From the NCBI GenBank assembly GCA_028868825.1, contig JAGWTU010000001.1, positions 186,001-250,000 of the forward strand: 64,000 bases of DNA, in the 5' to 3' direction. Shown here piece after piece: positions 11,082 through 20,404 of this stretch. The notes under the pieces were generated by a model. The model searched no databases, was not told the DNA's origin, and was given only the letters and a program-made list of their open reading frames with translations. The position numbers were made by a program, and so were the translations under genes. This DNA is from Burkholderiales bacterium. GTDB lineage: Bacteria; Pseudomonadota; Gammaproteobacteria; Burkholderiales; Burkholderiaceae_C. Numbering within the stretch: position 1 is the stretch's first letter; each line of letters begins with the position of its first letter.

Positions 11082-11828
11082 TGCTTCGTAGCACTGGTAC
11101 TGGTCCGGCAGGATCACGTTGCCGACCGTGTCCTGATAGACCGTGGCGGCCTCGATCGCCCAGTCGGGCATGCTCACCACCCGCTCGACCATTGCGCCGC
11201 AATAGCGGGCGTTTACGAGCTTCTGGAAGGGGTGAAACGACGGGTAGTCCTGCCGCGACAGGAGGTCGATCGACGAATCGACCGTCGAGCGGCACGACAG
11301 AAGCGATGAGCCCTGGTCCAGCGCGAAGATGACGCCGCGATCGGCGCCCCGAATCTGGCCCTTGAAGTTGAGCGCCCGGTCTTCGTTGCCGATCCAGAGA
11401 TCGAAGACGGCGATTGCGGCGGCCTCCAGCGGGTACTTCGCGCAGAGCGCAGCCATCGCGCGCACGTGGCCTGTGTTGCGGTAGACGCCATCAGGCACCT
11501 CGATGGTGTCCTGCTCGTCGTCTTCATCGTCACCGTCGCCACGGTCCTCGTCAGTGAAGTCGTAGATGTCGAGACCGGCCTCAGCGGCGCGCAGCGCGGC
11601 AAAGCGCATGGCGGTGGTCTCAATGGAGCGCCTGGCCGGCACGCCGACCAGCACCGGGATGCCCAGGAACATGGCCAGCCGGTTGGCGGCCAGCTCAGAG
11701 TACAGCTGGGCGCTCGCTTCCTGGTGGTCGCCCTTGAGCACCGCAGCGATGTGGCCGTCTTCCGCGCCCGTGGTGCTGCGCTCGTTCGGCGAGGAGTCGC
11801 CGCTGATTTCGTAGCAGAGGATCGGCAC
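11028..11828 (-). CDS. HipA-like kinase-domain protein
   Basis: 266 residues. The centre shows the HipA-like kinase signature: FDLWIGNEDRALNFKG (D-x4-N-x-D-R-x3-N, catalytic loop) followed by FALDQGSSLL (the metal-binding Asp motif). An acidic stretch (DEDRGDGDDEDDEQD) interrupts the N-lobe. Length fits the compact HipA_2-type family rather than full HipA (~440 residues). It begins 6 bp downstream of hsdR in the same direction and looks like the last gene of the restriction operon. There is no HipB-like partner. Role unknown; a kinase that senses or modulates restriction is conceivable. Confidence 0.65.
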   Translation of the reverse strand: MPILCYEISGDSSPNERSTTGAEDGHIAAVLKGDHQEASAQLYSELAANRLAMFLGIPVLVGVPARRSIETTAMRFAALRAAEAGLDIYDFTDEDRGDGDDEDDEQDTIEVPDGVYRNTGHVRAMAALCAKYPLEAAAIAVFDLWIGNEDRALNFKGQIRGADRGVIFALDQGSSLLSCRSTVDSSIDLLSRQDYPSFHPFQKLVNARYCGAMVERVVSMPDWAIEAATVYQDTVGNVILPDQYQCYEALRERKAILGGLVDRVLF

Positions 11829-11834
11829 GACGGA

Positions 11835-14800
11835 TCAGGGGTGCTCGAAAGCCCAGGTGTCGGCCAGCAACTCGGCCTGCGCGATCACCTTGTCGGTGGC
11901 CTCGGCCTGCTTGTCCGGCGGGTACTTGTGCTTGGCGAGCAGCACCTTGACCATGGCGATCATGCGGGCGCGTGCCGACTTGCGGTTCTGCCAGTTGATG
12001 GTGGCGGACTTCCGGAGCTTGTCGGTCAGTTCCTGCGCCAGTGCTCTGAGCACCGGGTGCCCGAGTTCACGCACCGCCGACTCGTTTTCAGTCAACGCCT
12101 GGTAGAAGGCAAACTCCTCCTCCGACATGTCGTCGGGCGGCCTGGACGAGTTGATCTCACGGGCCAGCCTGATCAGCTCTTCGATCACCTCGACGGTGGT
12201 CAGAGCGCGGTTCTGGTACTTGGCGATGGCCTCTTCGAGCTTCTGGGTGAACTCCTTGCCCTGGATGGCGTTCTTCTGGCTCCGGGACTTCACCTGGTCG
12301 GCGATCAGGCGCTCCAGCAACTCGGCCGCCAGGTTCTTGGTCGGCATGGCCTGAATCTGCGACAGGAACTTCTCGTCGAGGACCGAGATGTCGGGCTTGC
12401 CGATTCCCAGCGTGCCGAAGATATCGTTGACGCCCTCGACCAGCACGCCCTTGGCCACGAGTTGCCGCAGGGCGGCTTCCTTCTCCACGCGCGATCGCGT
12501 CTCGCCGGAGCGGGTGAGCTTGATGAGGGACACGCGCACGGCCTGGAAGAAGGCGATCTCGTCGCGTAGCGCCATGGCAGCTTCCAGCGTGCCGGCGAGG
12601 GCCTGCGCCTTGTTCAGCTTCGCCACCTGATCCAGGAAGGCACGGACGCCCCTGTTGCGGCCCTTCTCGTCAGGCTCGGGGTCAACCTCCAGCACATGCT
12701 CCATCGCTGGGCCCAGCAACGCCAGCGCCCTTTTCGGCGCATGGAAGCCGTCGTACTCGAAGCCGTGGAAGAACTCCTTGCGGATCACGTCGAGGGTGTC
12801 CAGCAGAATCTTCAGTGCCTCGCCGGAGGTGTCGACCGGATCACGCTCGCTGTGAGCGTCGCGCGTGTACTGGCGGATGGCCTTCTTCAGTTCCTCGCCG
12901 ATGCCGATGTAGTCGACGATCAGTCCACCGGGCTTGTCGCGCCAGATGCGGTTGGTGCGGGCGATGGCCTGCATCAGGCCGTGGCCCTGCATGGGCTTGT
13001 CGACGTACAGCGTGTTGACCGGCGGTGCATCGAAGCCGGTCAGCCACATGTCGCGCACGATAACCAGCTCCAGCTCGTTGTCAGCGTCCTTGAAGCGCCT
13101 TTCGATCTGCTTGAGCTGCCGGGTGTCTGTGCGGTGCGGCTGGAGATGCGCCGGGTCGGCCGAGTTGCTCGTCATCACGATCTTGATGCGGCCGGTGTTC
13201 ACATCGTTGCCGCGCCACTCCGGACGCAGCTTGACGATCTCGTCGAACAGACGCACGGCGGCCTCGCGAGAGATGGCGACGATCATGGCCTTGCCTGCCA
13301 TCGTTTCCTTGCGGGCTTCCCAGTGCGCCACCAGGTCGGCGGCTAGCGTCTCCAGGCGGCCGTCAGCCATCGCGATGGCTTCGATGCGAGTGAAGCGCGA
13401 GACCGTGGTGTTTTGGGTGGACTCGTCCTCGTCCTCGGTGGCTTCGAGGAACTCGTCCATCAGGGACTGCTTCTCGGCCTCGTTGAACCGCAACTCGATC
13501 ACCCGCGATTCGTAGCTGACCGGGACGATCGCTTCGTCTTCCTGGGCGGCGACCATGTCGTACACGTCGACGTAGGTGCCGAACACTGCCTCGGTGTCGC
13601 GGTCGTCGAGGCTCACCGGCGTGCCGGTCATCCCTAGGTAGATGGCATGCGGCAGGGCGTCGCGCATGTACTTGGCCATGCCGTAGCGCGTTTTGCCGGT
13701 GTCGGCACTGATGTCGGCCTTGAATCCGTACTGCGTGCGGTGCGCTTCGTCGGCGATGACCACGACGTTCGAGCGCTCGCAGAGCACAGGCACGCTGGTC
13801 TTGCCGGCTTCCGGCGCGAACTTGTTGATGGTGGTGAAGAAGATGCCGCCGGCCTCGACCTCGGACAGCTTCTTGCGAAGGTCGTCGCGGCCATCGGCTT
13901 GCTTCGGCGTCGCGCGCAGGGACTCGCCGCAGTCGGCGAAGGTCTCGAAGAGCTGACCGTCCAGGTCCTTGCGGTCGGTGACGAGCACGACGGTTGGGTT
14001 TTCGAACTCCGGGCGGTCGCGGAGCGCCATGACGTAGAACAGGGCCAACAAGGACTTGCCGGAGCCCTGGGTGAACCAGATAACGCCACCTTTCCCGTCC
14101 TTCTTGTGCACAAGTGCGTCGACCGCTCGCTCGACGGCGCGGAGCACGCCATGGTATTGGTGCCACTGCGCGACGATCTTGAAGCTGGCGCCACCGTTGC
14201 TGCCGCCGTACGCCACGAAGCCACGGAAGAACGACAGCAGCGTGGCGGGCTCCAGCAGGCCTCGAATCAACACCTCCAGTTCGAGCAACCCCTTGGCGGC
14301 CTTCTTGCCGCCGAGCAGCCGCCACCGCGAGTGCCTGCCGAGGTCGGCCGTCAGCGAGCCGTAGCGGGCCACAGTACCGTCCGAGATGACGTTCAGCAGG
14401 TTGAAGAAGAACAGCTGGGGGATGTCGGCCTTGTAGGTCTGAATCTGGTTGTAGGCAGCCTCGATGTCGGCGTTGATGTCCGCAGGGTTCTTCAGCTCGA
14501 CCACCACCAGCGGAAGGCCGTTGACGAAGAGAACGATGTCGGGGCGACGAATCTTCTGCCCGTGGACGGTGAACTGCTGCACCGCGAGGAGATCGTTGGC
14601 GCCGTCGAAGTTGATGACCCGCACGCGAAGGACGGTCCGGCGGCCATCGTCCTCGATCCGATCCAGAGGGACTCCGTTACGCAGCCAGTCGTAGACCTCC
14701 TTGTTGCCGTCCACCACCGACTGGGAGCCGTACCCGGAGACGAGGGCGACGGCCTGCTCGATTTCCTTCTGGGTGAGCGCCGGGTTCAGCTCAGTGACTG

Positions 14801-14960
14801 CATCGCGAAGGCGTGGGACAAGCACGACATCGGAGTACCGGCGCCGGGCCTCATGTTGGCCGCCTGGCGACAGGTCGTCACCGTGAATGCTGGTGTAGCC
14901 AAGGCCGGCGAGCCATTCGAGGGAAGCCTGCTCGACGATGGACTCGTCAACCGATTTCAT
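11835..14960 (-). CDS. hsdR: Type I restriction enzyme, R subunit (HsdR)
   Basis: 1041 residues, the motor and nuclease of a type I restriction system. The N-terminal PD-(D/E)xK nuclease is visible as DIVLFVNGLPLVVVELKNP (Asp and ExK). The SF2 motor follows: Walker A in QGSGKSLLALFYV, DEAH box in VVVIADEAHRTQYG, motif III in GMTGTPVSL and motif VI in AIARTNRIWRDKPGG. A long helical C-terminus is expected to bind the MTase core. The ATG at 14960 is 134 bp after hsdS. All core motifs are intact, so the enzyme is probably active. Confidence 0.95.
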   Translation of the reverse strand: MKSVDESIVEQASLEWLAGLGYTSIHGDDLSPGGQHEARRRYSDVVLVPRLRDAVTELNPALTQKEIEQAVALVSGYGSQSVVDGNKEVYDWLRNGVPLDRIEDDGRRTVLRVRVINFDGANDLLAVQQFTVHGQKIRRPDIVLFVNGLPLVVVELKNPADINADIEAAYNQIQTYKADIPQLFFFNLLNVISDGTVARYGSLTADLGRHSRWRLLGGKKAAKGLLELEVLIRGLLEPATLLSFFRGFVAYGGSNGGASFKIVAQWHQYHGVLRAVERAVDALVHKKDGKGGVIWFTQGSGKSLLALFYVMALRDRPEFENPTVVLVTDRKDLDGQLFETFADCGESLRATPKQADGRDDLRKKLSEVEAGGIFFTTINKFAPEAGKTSVPVLCERSNVVVIADEAHRTQYGFKADISADTGKTRYGMAKYMRDALPHAIYLGMTGTPVSLDDRDTEAVFGTYVDVYDMVAAQEDEAIVPVSYESRVIELRFNEAEKQSLMDEFLEATEDEDESTQNTTVSRFTRIEAIAMADGRLETLAADLVAHWEARKETMAGKAMIVAISREAAVRLFDEIVKLRPEWRGNDVNTGRIKIVMTSNSADPAHLQPHRTDTRQLKQIERRFKDADNELELVIVRDMWLTGFDAPPVNTLYVDKPMQGHGLMQAIARTNRIWRDKPGGLIVDYIGIGEELKKAIRQYTRDAHSERDPVDTSGEALKILLDTLDVIRKEFFHGFEYDGFHAPKRALALLGPAMEHVLEVDPEPDEKGRNRGVRAFLDQVAKLNKAQALAGTLEAAMALRDEIAFFQAVRVSLIKLTRSGETRSRVEKEAALRQLVAKGVLVEGVNDIFGTLGIGKPDISVLDEKFLSQIQAMPTKNLAAELLERLIADQVKSRSQKNAIQGKEFTQKLEEAIAKYQNRALTTVEVIEELIRLAREINSSRPPDDMSEEEFAFYQALTENESAVRELGHPVLRALAQELTDKLRKSATINWQNRKSARARMIAMVKVLLAKHKYPPDKQAEATDKVIAQAELLADTWAFEHP

Positions 14961-15094
14961 GGTGTTGTGCCCGGAGACAGTCGATGCATCGATCTTGGTG
15001 CGACTGAGTTTTCGTTAGGCGTGAGCTTATCTCCGAAAGCGTAGCGCCGGCCTGCGACGCGCCAAGCTCTCGGCAGGGAGGTAGCAAGATCGAT

Positions 15095-16444
15095 CTACGC
15101 ATCTGCCGACTCGACCAACTCTTCACCCTCGGCAACTGGTAGCGCACCAGAGATTAGCTCGGGTAGGAACGCGTCCCTCACGGCTGCGAGCTTCCTCGCC
15201 TGAACTGCGTTCGTGATACGCCGCGAGATCAGAGGTTCAAACACACGGTCCAATGCCGCAATAAGTTCCGGCGGCGGCACAGCCGCCATAGCCTCCGATA
15301 GATGGCCTCGTTGAATATGGCCCATGGTGGTGGCCTTGTTCGCTGCTATCTCCCTGAAGCGGCCAAGGTGCTGTCGAGTGGCGAAGTAGTAGAACCACTT
15401 TGGAAGCCTGTCCGATGTGACCTTGAACAGATGCTGGTTCAGGGCACCTTGGCCGCCGCACCAGAACTCGACCTCAAGTGAACCGGACCAAGAGAACAGG
15501 ACATCGCCATCGTTGACGACGTACTGTGGACGCAGTCGGGCGCTAGCGCGGTCTGCGCCGAAGACGTTGCCGGCACGTAGTTGCGCAATCTTGATGACCG
15601 GCAGGAACTCGGTGTCGGATTCGGGCGGGAACTTCTGGAGCGCTAGTCCGTTGAGGTAGTCGGCAATCGCGTCGAGGGGACGGCGCGTCCAGCCTCTGGG
15701 AAGAAGGCCATGTTTGTCTTTGGAAAACTCGTGTGGGAAGAGACGCGTGATCTGGGGTGCAATGCCGGGTGCATCGCAACATTCTGCATTGGCAAGTACA
15801 GGATCGAAGTCAACCAGACACGACTGGAAGATGCTCCCGGCGATTGCCTCCAAGGTCCTGCCGGTGTCGTCGAGCAGATCGATGCGGTTATTGATCGATG
15901 ACGCAAGCTTCGCGATGCGTCTTTGGACGGCAATCGGCGGCAAGGGAACGTCGAAGGATTCGATATGGCCCTTGGTGATCGCTCTGCGACTACCTCCTGC
16001 GTTGAAAGATTCGATGTAGGCCTTGGTTCCGGACAAGGTCAACCACGCTAAGAGGTATTCCGGCAAGCAAAGAGACCTTTCGGTTCTGATCAGCACGACA
16101 TGCTGGTTGACGCATGCAGGCAGGATGCGAGTCGGGACAACGCAAGATCGTCCAAATGTGGAGCCATCGCCGGTGATGTTCAGAAGTACGTCGCCGGCTT
16201 GAACTTCAGCGCCTGCAAGGTCCTTCGCTTGATCTACCGAGATATTGGCGAGTCCGGTTGAGGTGAACCGGTGGTCAAGCACGTTCTGGCTGCGGATCAA
16301 GACGTACCGCTCTCTGGTCGGCAGATAGCTCTCCGCGCCGCCCCGTGGCGTCGCACCCGATCGAATCTTGGTGGTGATGGCGCCGAGTTTGGCTACGGGC
16401 CAAGCCGCGCGAGAACTCGTGCTGATTCCGGGCTCAGACTGCAT
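15095..16444 (-). CDS. hsdS: Type I restriction-modification specificity subunit (HsdS)
   Basis: 449 residues; sets the DNA target of the M and R subunits. Two target-recognition halves are visible, each ending in a conserved helix: IESFDVPLPPIAVQRRIAKL near the middle and LSEAMAAVPPPELIAALDRV near the C-terminus. The first TRD begins WPVAKLGAITTKIRSGATPRGG and the second PRGWTRRPLDAIADYLNG. The ATG at 16444 overlaps the end of hsdM by 11 bp; the frame is open further upstream to 16585, but that stretch lies inside hsdM. It is less GC-rich than the flanking core genes. Confidence 0.92.
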   Translation of the reverse strand: MQSEPGISTSSRAAWPVAKLGAITTKIRSGATPRGGAESYLPTRERYVLIRSQNVLDHRFTSTGLANISVDQAKDLAGAEVQAGDVLLNITGDGSTFGRSCVVPTRILPACVNQHVVLIRTERSLCLPEYLLAWLTLSGTKAYIESFNAGGSRRAITKGHIESFDVPLPPIAVQRRIAKLASSINNRIDLLDDTGRTLEAIAGSIFQSCLVDFDPVLANAECCDAPGIAPQITRLFPHEFSKDKHGLLPRGWTRRPLDAIADYLNGLALQKFPPESDTEFLPVIKIAQLRAGNVFGADRASARLRPQYVVNDGDVLFSWSGSLEVEFWCGGQGALNQHLFKVTSDRLPKWFYYFATRQHLGRFREIAANKATTMGHIQRGHLSEAMAAVPPPELIAALDRVFEPLISRRITNAVQARKLAAVRDAFLPELISGALPVAEGEELVESADA

Positions 16445-18080
16445 ATCCGAACGAGGCCATTTGGGTCCGAATCTCTTCGTCGAGTGAGGTGCCCAACAGC
16501 ATCTGCTCGGACAGTTGGTCGGCAAGCCGCTGCATTCGATCAGCGAAAGGCTCTGCCATGTTGTCGACCTCTTGAGTCCCGACATAGAGACCAGGGGTCA
16601 GGAGGAAGCCTCGCTCAGTCACCTCGGCGATGCTGGCTGAGTAGCAAAGGCCGGGCACGTCCTGATACGCCACCCCGTCGCTGAAGTCGGTCTCGCGCCA
16701 TCGGTGGTAGGTGAGAGCGATTCGCTGAAGGTCATCGTCGGTGAACTCGATCTGCATGCGAGAGAGACGGCCGCTTGCAACTTTGCGAGAGTCGATGAAC
16801 AGGATTTGCTTCTTTCGATCTCTCTTGCCGTTGACGCCTGCCTTCTTGTCAGCAGACAGGAACCAGAGGCACGCAGGGATCGTGGTGTTCGAAAACAGCT
16901 GTCCCGGCAAGGAGACCATGCAATCAACCACGTCAGCAAGAACCATGTTCTTTCTGATCTCGCCTTCCCCCGACTGCTGAGAGGACACGGAGCCGTTCGC
17001 GAGAACGATGCCTGCTCGTCCACGACTCGACAAGCGCGACACCATGTGCTGTAGCCAGCCGAAGTTCGCATTGCTCGCCGGAGGAATGCCGAATCGCCAC
17101 CGAGGGTCTTCCTTCAGCTTGTCGCCATCCCAGTCAGAGATGTTGAACGGCGGGTTGGCGAGGATGTAGTCGGCTCGCAGCGTCTTGTGTTGATCGTTCG
17201 TGAAGGTGGAGCCGTAGGTCTGACCGAGATCGCCATCCAGGCCGTGAACTGCGAGGTTCATCAGGCACAGACGCCGCGTGGCCGCCATCAACTCCTGGCC
17301 GTAGACCGCAAGGTCGCCTCTTCTGCCAAGGGTCTTCTGGTGAGCGTCTTTGAACTTCGCCGATTGGACGAACATGCCGCCGGACCCACAGGCCGGGTCG
17401 TAAATCTTCCCTTTGAACGGCGCCAGAATTTCGACGAGCAAGTTGACGACGCTCTTCGGCGTGTAGAACTCACCGGCCTTGGCACCTTCGTTCAGCGCGA
17501 ATTGCCCGAGGAAGTATTCGTAGACTTCGCCGAAGACATCGCGGCTGCCGTGCTGCTTCGGATCGAACTTGAGCCGGGCAACCACCACCATCAAGTCGTT
17601 GAGCTTGCCGGGGCCGAGGGCCAACCGTGAGAACTCGCGATACAGGACGCCCTTGAGGGTCGGATTCTCGGCCTCGATTTCACCCATGGCCGTATCGAGA
17701 AACTGCGGTAGCTCGGGGTCGGTGCCCTTCTTGAGGAGCACGCCGAAGTGGGAATCGGGCGGCACCCAAAAGACATTGTCCTGGTCGTAGAAGGTCTTGT
17801 CGCGGACGAAGCTGGCTTCCGCGTCTGTACGCGTTGACTGGTCCTCGATGTAGATGTCGGACGCCGGGTCGGCCAGGCGCAGTCGGATGACCTCGGCATG
17901 GGCGTCGAAGAGGTCCGAGACGTACTTGAGGAAGACGAGGCCGAGAACGGGGTACTTGTAGTCGGCGGCCGATACGGAGCCGCGCAGCTTGTTCGCGGCG
18001 TCCCACAGGGTCTTCTTGAGTTCTTCGTTGGTCATGAGGCTCAGATTGATTGATTCGGTGCGGTTCACGGGCGGCGTCAT
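16434..18080 (-). CDS. hsdM: Type I restriction-modification DNA methyltransferase (HsdM)
   Basis: 548 residues, N6-adenine methyltransferase subunit. An N-terminal HsdM_N helical domain (MTNEELKKTLWDAANKLRGS) precedes the SAM motif I in DPACGSGGMFVQSAKF (near residue 225) and catalytic motif IV in ILANPPFNISDWDGD (near residue 310). The ATG at 18080 overlaps the recombinase stop (ATGA); MTNEEL at residue 16 is an alternative start at 18035. With hsdS it forms the modification enzyme that protects host DNA. Confidence 0.95.
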   Translation of the reverse strand: MTPPVNRTESINLSLMTNEELKKTLWDAANKLRGSVSAADYKYPVLGLVFLKYVSDLFDAHAEVIRLRLADPASDIYIEDQSTRTDAEASFVRDKTFYDQDNVFWVPPDSHFGVLLKKGTDPELPQFLDTAMGEIEAENPTLKGVLYREFSRLALGPGKLNDLMVVVARLKFDPKQHGSRDVFGEVYEYFLGQFALNEGAKAGEFYTPKSVVNLLVEILAPFKGKIYDPACGSGGMFVQSAKFKDAHQKTLGRRGDLAVYGQELMAATRRLCLMNLAVHGLDGDLGQTYGSTFTNDQHKTLRADYILANPPFNISDWDGDKLKEDPRWRFGIPPASNANFGWLQHMVSRLSSRGRAGIVLANGSVSSQQSGEGEIRKNMVLADVVDCMVSLPGQLFSNTTIPACLWFLSADKKAGVNGKRDRKKQILFIDSRKVASGRLSRMQIEFTDDDLQRIALTYHRWRETDFSDGVAYQDVPGLCYSASIAEVTERGFLLTPGLYVGTQEVDNMAEPFADRMQRLADQLSEQMLLGTSLDEEIRTQMASFGYAV

Positions 18081-18670
18081 GCCGGCGCTTTTGGCGCAGC
18101 CGGTTGTGGGTCTTGTATGCCGGCGCGGGAAAGCGCCGCGTTCAACGTGACTCGGCTCACGCTGAAGTGCCGGGCAACTTCGGCCTTGGTGATGTTCGGG
18201 TCCGACAGCATCGCCGCCGCCTTGCGCACGTCGGTCGGTGAGAGCGCGTGCTTGCGACCACCCTTGCGCCCGCGAGCACGTGCGGCGGCAAGGCCGGCGA
18301 TCGTCCGCTCTTTGATCAGGCTGTGCTCGAACTCGGCGAGGGCGCCGAAGATGTGGAAGACCAGGCGCCCGCCGGAACTGGTCGTGTCGATGGACTCGGT
18401 CAGAGACCGAAAGCCGACGCCGCGTTGATTGAGGTCATGCACGATCTCGACGAGGTCCTTGAGAGATCGAGCAAGCCGATCGAGCTTCCAGACCACTAGG
18501 GAGTCGCCCTTGCGCAACGTGCGCAAGCAGGCGATCAGTTCCGGCCTGTCGCGAAAGGTGCCGGTCGCCGTCTCGTGGAAGACCTGTTCGCACGCCGCGC
18601 CGTTGAGGGCGTCGAGCTGGAGCTGGGGATTTTGGTCCTGGGTGCTAACCCGGGCGTAGCCAATGATCAT
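18077..18670 (-). CDS. Serine recombinase (resolvase/invertase family)
   Basis: 197 residues. Catalytic Ser lies in IIGYARVSTQDQNPQLQLDA, and the catalytic Arg cluster in LVVWKLDRLARSLKDL. FHIFGALAEFEHSLIKERT is the long E helix, and a C-terminal HTH (ITKAEVARHFSVSRVTLNAA) completes the Tn3-resolvase/DNA-invertase layout. The ATG at 18670 is preferred; a TTG at 18673 is also in frame. Its stop overlaps the hsdM start (ATGA), so it is the first gene of the hsd operon. No second hsdS cassette or inverted hsdS copy is visible, so an invertase role on hsdS is not supported here. Confidence 0.9.
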   Translation of the reverse strand: MIIGYARVSTQDQNPQLQLDALNGAACEQVFHETATGTFRDRPELIACLRTLRKGDSLVVWKLDRLARSLKDLVEIVHDLNQRGVGFRSLTESIDTTSSGGRLVFHIFGALAEFEHSLIKERTIAGLAAARARGRKGGRKHALSPTDVRKAAAMLSDPNITKAEVARHFSVSRVTLNAALSRAGIQDPQPAAPKAPA

Positions 18671-18672
18671 CA

Positions 18673-18693
18673 AACGTACCTTGTCTGTACGTT
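18673..18693. promoter_or_regulatory. Inverted repeat upstream of the serine recombinase
   Basis: AACGTAC (18673-18679), a 7-bp spacer and GTACGTT (18687-18693), a perfect 7-bp inverted repeat ending next to the recombinase start codon. It is placed to act as an operator or a recombinase binding site. Confidence 0.5.
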
Positions 18694-18711
18694 GATTACT
18701 TTACGGCTTCC
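18692..18711 (+). promoter_or_regulatory. Motif copy A shared with the S24 regulator region
   Basis: TTGATTACTTTACGGCTTCC matches the site at 24932-24951 at 15 of 20 positions, with ten contiguous identical bases starting two bases earlier (CGTTGATTAC). It lies in the divergent region between the hsd operon and the AAA ATPase gene, overlapping the inverted repeat above by two bases. Confidence 0.45.
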
Positions 18712-18837
18712 TTCCCATTGAGGCAACGACTTTCGGCCAAAACGAGCGCGACCGCGAGGGCGTACATCAAACGACCGTTTGTTTTCGGCCCCACCTGGTG
18801 AGCTGGGATGCCTACTCCGGCTGCCCACCCGAGAAGA

Positions 18838-18865
18838 TTACGATGTTTTATTCGTGGCCTATAAT
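18838..18865 (+). promoter_or_regulatory. Candidate promoter of the AAA ATPase gene
   Basis: TTACGA (18838-18843), a 16-bp spacer and a perfect TATAAT (18860-18865), 30 bp before the ATG. The surrounding AT-rich patch is unusual for this GC-rich region. The -35 match is weak. Confidence 0.5.
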
Positions 18866-18895
18866 TATGGCTCCGGAATAAAGAGAAATAACTCA

Positions 18896-20056
18896 ATGGC
18901 TGAAATCTACCGCCGCCCCGAGCTGGCCGCCCAGATGGCCAAGCAGCTCCTTCATCCTGGAGTCCTCGATGAGGGCCTTCGGTCTGGCTTGTTCCTCTCC
19001 GGCCTGCGTCGTACGGGCAAGACGACGTTCTTGCTGAACGACCTCATCCCTGCTCTCGAAGACGCGGGAGCGCTCGTGATCTACGTCGACCTCTGGAGCG
19101 ATACGCAGACCAGCCCGGCGGCGCTCGTACTGTCCGCAGTGAAGAAGACGCTGGCGGACCTTCAGACGCCGGCATCGAGCATCTTGCAGAAGCTCAAGCG
19201 TGTCGGCGGTGCCGACGTGGGCGCCTTCGGATTCAAGTTCGGGTTCAAGTTGGACAGCGTTGGCGCCGAGGGAGGTACGACGCTCGCGCAGGCCCTTACC
19301 GAAGTGGTCGATCAGGCCAAGACGGACGTGGTTGTGATCGTCGACGAGGTCCAGCATGCGATCACGTCCGAGGACGGCAACCAGATGCTTCTCGCGCTCA
19401 AGTCCGCACGTGACGCGATCAACCCGCGACCTGATACGCCTGGCCACTTCATCTTCATCGGAACGGGTTCGCACCGCGCGCTTGTTAGCGAACTGACCGC
19501 ACGCAGGAACCAGGCGTTTACTGGCGCCACTTCAGTGCCCTACCCGGTGCTGAACGGCGACTATGTCGAGCACCTCCTCAAGCGCCTTGCGCAGGAGGCG
19601 GCAGTTCCGCTGCCATCGGCCGCCGTTGCAACCCATGCGTTCGCGACCTTGGGCAACCGTCCGGAGGAAATGCTTAAAGCGCTTAGGCAGTTAAGGCACA
19701 TACCTCCCGGCGGAAACCCGGACGAACATTTGCCTGTGATCGCCGCGACGCTTCGGTCGGCTGCAGCAGACATCGAGTTGATGAAAGTGGAGCAGCTTGG
19801 CGGTCTCGCGACGGCGATCTTCGAGCGCATCGCTTCGACGGACGGCGACGCACGAGGAGTGTTCTCGTCGGAGGCGGCGGCCGAATACACGAAGGCCATT
19901 GGGCGAGAGGTGCGAGTCGAGGACATTCAACCGGTCGCGAACGATCTTCTTGCCGCGAACCTCATCATGCGTCGCGGGCACGGCGTGTACGGTGTGACTG
20001 ACCCGTTCGTTCAGGAAATCTGGCGGGAGAAGAAGGCGTTGGGATCAAAGGCTTGA
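18896..20056 (+). CDS. AAA/STAND-type ATP-binding protein
   Basis: 386 residues. Walker A is FLSGLRRTGKTTFLLNDL near residue 30, Walker B is DVVVIVDEVQHA near 145, and a sensor-1-like Thr lies in HFIFIGTGSHRAL. The C-terminal ~100 residues (VEDIQPVANDLLAANLIMRR, then HGVYGVTDPFVQEIW) resemble the winged helix that follows ORC/Cdc6-like and ATPase_2 domains. The nucleotide site is complete. It stands alone on plus, divergent from the hsd operon and 348 bp before the first TcmP gene. Possibly a defence ATPase or replication/transposition-type regulator; no partner is evident. Confidence 0.75.
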   Translation: MAEIYRRPELAAQMAKQLLHPGVLDEGLRSGLFLSGLRRTGKTTFLLNDLIPALEDAGALVIYVDLWSDTQTSPAALVLSAVKKTLADLQTPASSILQKLKRVGGADVGAFGFKFGFKLDSVGAEGGTTLAQALTEVVDQAKTDVVVIVDEVQHAITSEDGNQMLLALKSARDAINPRPDTPGHFIFIGTGSHRALVSELTARRNQAFTGATSVPYPVLNGDYVEHLLKRLAQEAAVPLPSAAVATHAFATLGNRPEEMLKALRQLRHIPPGGNPDEHLPVIAATLRSAAADIELMKVEQLGGLATAIFERIASTDGDARGVFSSEAAAEYTKAIGREVRVEDIQPVANDLLAANLIMRRGHGVYGVTDPFVQEIWREKKALGSKA

Positions 20057-20112
20057 CCTCATGCTCGTACCGGGCTGGCAAGGACCGATAAGGACGATAG
20101 GCTGCTGCACCA

Positions 20113-20301
20113 ATGGACCACGTCGCGCAAAATCGGCCTTCTATCATCCGAAAAGGCGGGAGGGGAGCTGTTCGCTTCGTCACGCCATCCGGGGTGACGG
20201 CTATCGTCGGCACCTCCATCGATCCAGGCTTGATTCGAGCGCTCCGTAAGAAGCTTGAGCGGAAACTGCGGGCGAGCGGGCACATGATCGACCAGCGATA
20301 A
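20113..20301 (+). CDS. Possible small protein, 62 residues
   Basis: A short open frame (MDHVAQNRPSIIRKGGRG...) with a basic C-terminus (RALRKKLERKLRASGH), in the 348-bp gap between the ATPase and TcmP genes. No family is recognised and no strong Shine-Dalgarno is seen. The rest of the gap (20302-20404) contains only an AAGGGAGAG ribosome site for the next gene. Confidence 0.35.
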   Translation: MDHVAQNRPSIIRKGGRGAVRFVTPSGVTAIVGTSIDPGLIRALRKKLERKLRASGHMIDQR

Positions 20302-20404
20302 ATCGCTGGGCATACTCAGGCGACAGGCGCGGCCCACGCGAGTCACTCGTACTTGGTGGTGCGCGATCGACTCGCGCAGGGCACGTAAGGGAGAGTGAAT
20401 CGTC

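Noticed and set aside
15095-18080. Phase-variable hsdS inversion cassette
   Set aside because: No second TRD cassette or long inverted repeats seen around hsdS.
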